From a marine gamma proteobacterium HTCC2143 (lineage in GTDB: Bacteria > Pseudomonadota > Gammaproteobacteria > Pseudomonadales > Dasaniaceae): a stretch of 64,000 bases of DNA. Below are positions 62,961-64,000 of this stretch, in pieces. The number at the start of each line of letters is the position of its first letter. Position 1 is the stretch's first letter. The DNA lies in assembly GCA_000169075.1 (NCBI GenBank), contig AAVT01000001.1, positions 124,001-188,000 of the forward strand, written 5' to 3'. Under the pieces are notes generated by a model. It made no database searches. It saw nothing but the letters and a program-made list of their open reading frames with translations, and was not told the origin of the DNA. A program made the translations under genes and the position numbers.

Positions 62961-63965
62961 TTACTCCAGTCCGTAAACCCTAACGGCCGTGTCATGAAAT
63001 AATGCCGATTTTTCTGTGACTGAAAAATCGGCAGCTATTCGCTTGAAAGAATTCCACAGTACGGCGTAAGAACAGGACACTTTATCAACCGGAAAGTTAC
63101 TCTCAAACATACATCGATCGACCCCAAATTGTTCAATGCAATACAAAAAATACGGCGATGTTGTCTCCGCTAACTGGAACGAGGTGGGTGGCAGGGCACT
63201 TTTATGCCAGTCGAAACCGCTAACAGCCATCGACAAACCCCCAAGCTTGACCACTACGTTGGGACAGCTAGCCAACGCGGCAATGCCCCTCTTCCATTCA
63301 ATAAATATCTCTTGCTGCCTACCCGCGTAGGGACCCACACCCACTGGCCCGCCAACGTGATCCAGTATAATAGTGACCCCGGGGAATGCTCTAGCCAAGT
63401 CGACCAACTCCATCAACTGGGGATGGTATTGCCAGGAATCAAATCGAAGCCCCTTTTTTTCCAGCAGGGCAAAACCCTGACGAAAACGAGGGTTGAGATA
63501 CAAGCTTTGCGGCGGATTGGTATGCGCATTTCTCACAGCATTACTGGCATCCCAGCTACAGGCGTGACGAATACCGCGAAAGCGGTTGCTGCTGGCAGCA
63601 ATATGAGCATCCAACACCGGCTCGACGCTCTCGCCGAGTAGCAAATCTGCAAAGCCCACAATACCGGCTACTGCTTCAGTCGCACCGTAATTACCACTGG
63701 CGCTTTGAGCGGCGATACCTTGCACAAACTCCGTTTCACCAACTGGTTTCATTGACTCTGGGGCCGCCCGGTTATACATCGCTGAACACTCGATAAAAAC
63801 CGTCTTGCGAACATTGTGACCACTACCCGTATCCAGCAACAGCTCATCGAGCATATAGCGACTACCAGGAAAGTCCCAAAGATGATGATGCGGGTCACAA
63901 ATGGGCAGCTCCGGTTCCAAAGCCTCCTCTTTAACCAAACCTAGCCATGAGTCATTGATCGGCAC
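62961..63965 (-). CDS. amidohydrolase-2 family hydrolase
   Basis: 334 residues from a GTG at 63965 (AAGGAG 6 nt upstream). TIM-barrel metal hydrolase: CDPHHHLWDFPGSRY (metal His pair), FIECSAMY, LDHVGGPVG with a further His, and FESNFPVDKV with an acidic ligand near the end. Relatives hydrolyse lactones (for example 2-pyrone-4,6-dicarboxylate or sugar lactones). A lactonase is plausible but not proven. Convergent with the quinone oxidoreductase, with only 12 bp between stops. Confidence 0.87.
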   Translation of the reverse strand: MPINDSWLGLVKEEALEPELPICDPHHHLWDFPGSRYMLDELLLDTGSGHNVRKTVFIECSAMYNRAAPESMKPVGETEFVQGIAAQSASGNYGATEAVAGIVGFADLLLGESVEPVLDAHIAASSNRFRGIRHACSWDASNAVRNAHTNPPQSLYLNPRFRQGFALLEKKGLRFDSWQYHPQLMELVDLARAFPGVTIILDHVGGPVGVGPYAGRQQEIFIEWKRGIAALASCPNVVVKLGGLSMAVSGFDWHKSALPPTSFQLAETTSPYFLYCIEQFGVDRCMFESNFPVDKVSCSYAVLWNSFKRIAADFSVTEKSALFHDTAVRVYGLE

Positions 63966-64000
63966 CGTGCTCTCCTTTGAAACGTTTCGTATTACCGCTT

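Overview
The window looks like chromosomal DNA from a marine, aerobic gammaproteobacterium, probably of the Cellvibrionales type (Spongiibacteraceae/Halieaceae/BD1-7 relatives). This rests on intermediate base composition by eye, a gammaproteobacterial HspQ and TesB, an E. coli-like 2,4-dienoyl-CoA reductase, a TonB receptor, and a very high density of acyl-CoA and oxidoreductase genes. The genus assignment is inference. I see no rRNA, tRNA, CRISPR array, prophage or intact insertion sequence. The window opens inside a gene at its left edge.

Layout. 1-1632: a pair of acyl-CoA dehydrogenases (ACADs). 1740-2747: a secreted protein of an uncharacterised family. 2756-6050: a six-gene minus-strand operon of membrane and redox proteins (cytochrome c'-like lipoprotein, HupE/UreJ protein, membrane-anchored protein, two DUF6644-like proteins, a 47-aa membrane peptide). 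6274-11045: TesB, a heme-bearing beta-propeller protein, a small lipoprotein, an SnoaL-like protein and a PaaI-like thioesterase. 11218-18541: a TonB receptor flanked by two related MFS transporters, then a third MFS. 18768-22250: ABM monooxygenase, MDR oxidoreductase, ACAD and a sirtuin. 22575-26377: an SDR-SDR-iron alcohol dehydrogenase-thioesterase operon. 26449-37781: HD protein, crotonase, Cof-type HAD phosphatase, class II aldolase, TetR regulator, bifunctional FadB/MFE-like enzyme, GST, amidohydrolase and FadH. 37972-43216: MATE exporter, FadE-type ACAD, MDR reductase and HAD hydrolase. 43456-47529: a 1,350-residue cysteine-rich lipoprotein of unknown function. 47654-56561: a catabolic cluster described below. 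56676-63965: HspQ, two MDR oxidoreductases, two spinster-type MFS transporters and an amidohydrolase.

How the genes work together. Six ACADs, three hot-dog thioesterases, a bifunctional hydratase/dehydrogenase, FadH, a CoA ligase, several SDR/MDR enzymes and five MFS importers or exporters suggest degradation of lipid-like or terpenoid/steroid-like carbon through CoA thioesters. The most coherent module is 47654-56561. It holds two nearly identical ACAD11-type dehydrogenases around an SDR, an APH-type kinase and an ACAD10-type HAD domain, followed by an alpha/beta-hydrolase-CoA ligase fusion and another hydrolase. These are the separate parts of animal ACAD10/ACAD11 and resemble the levulinate (lva) operon of Pseudomonas putida. 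I infer a route for 4-hydroxy acids, possibly entering as gamma-lactones or esters.

Other structure: a dispersed, roughly 200-bp intergenic repeat is present twice (9687-10035 and 33298-33555), each time between convergent genes. There are four clear rho-independent terminators and a 20-bp palindrome between a TetR gene and the FadB-like gene.
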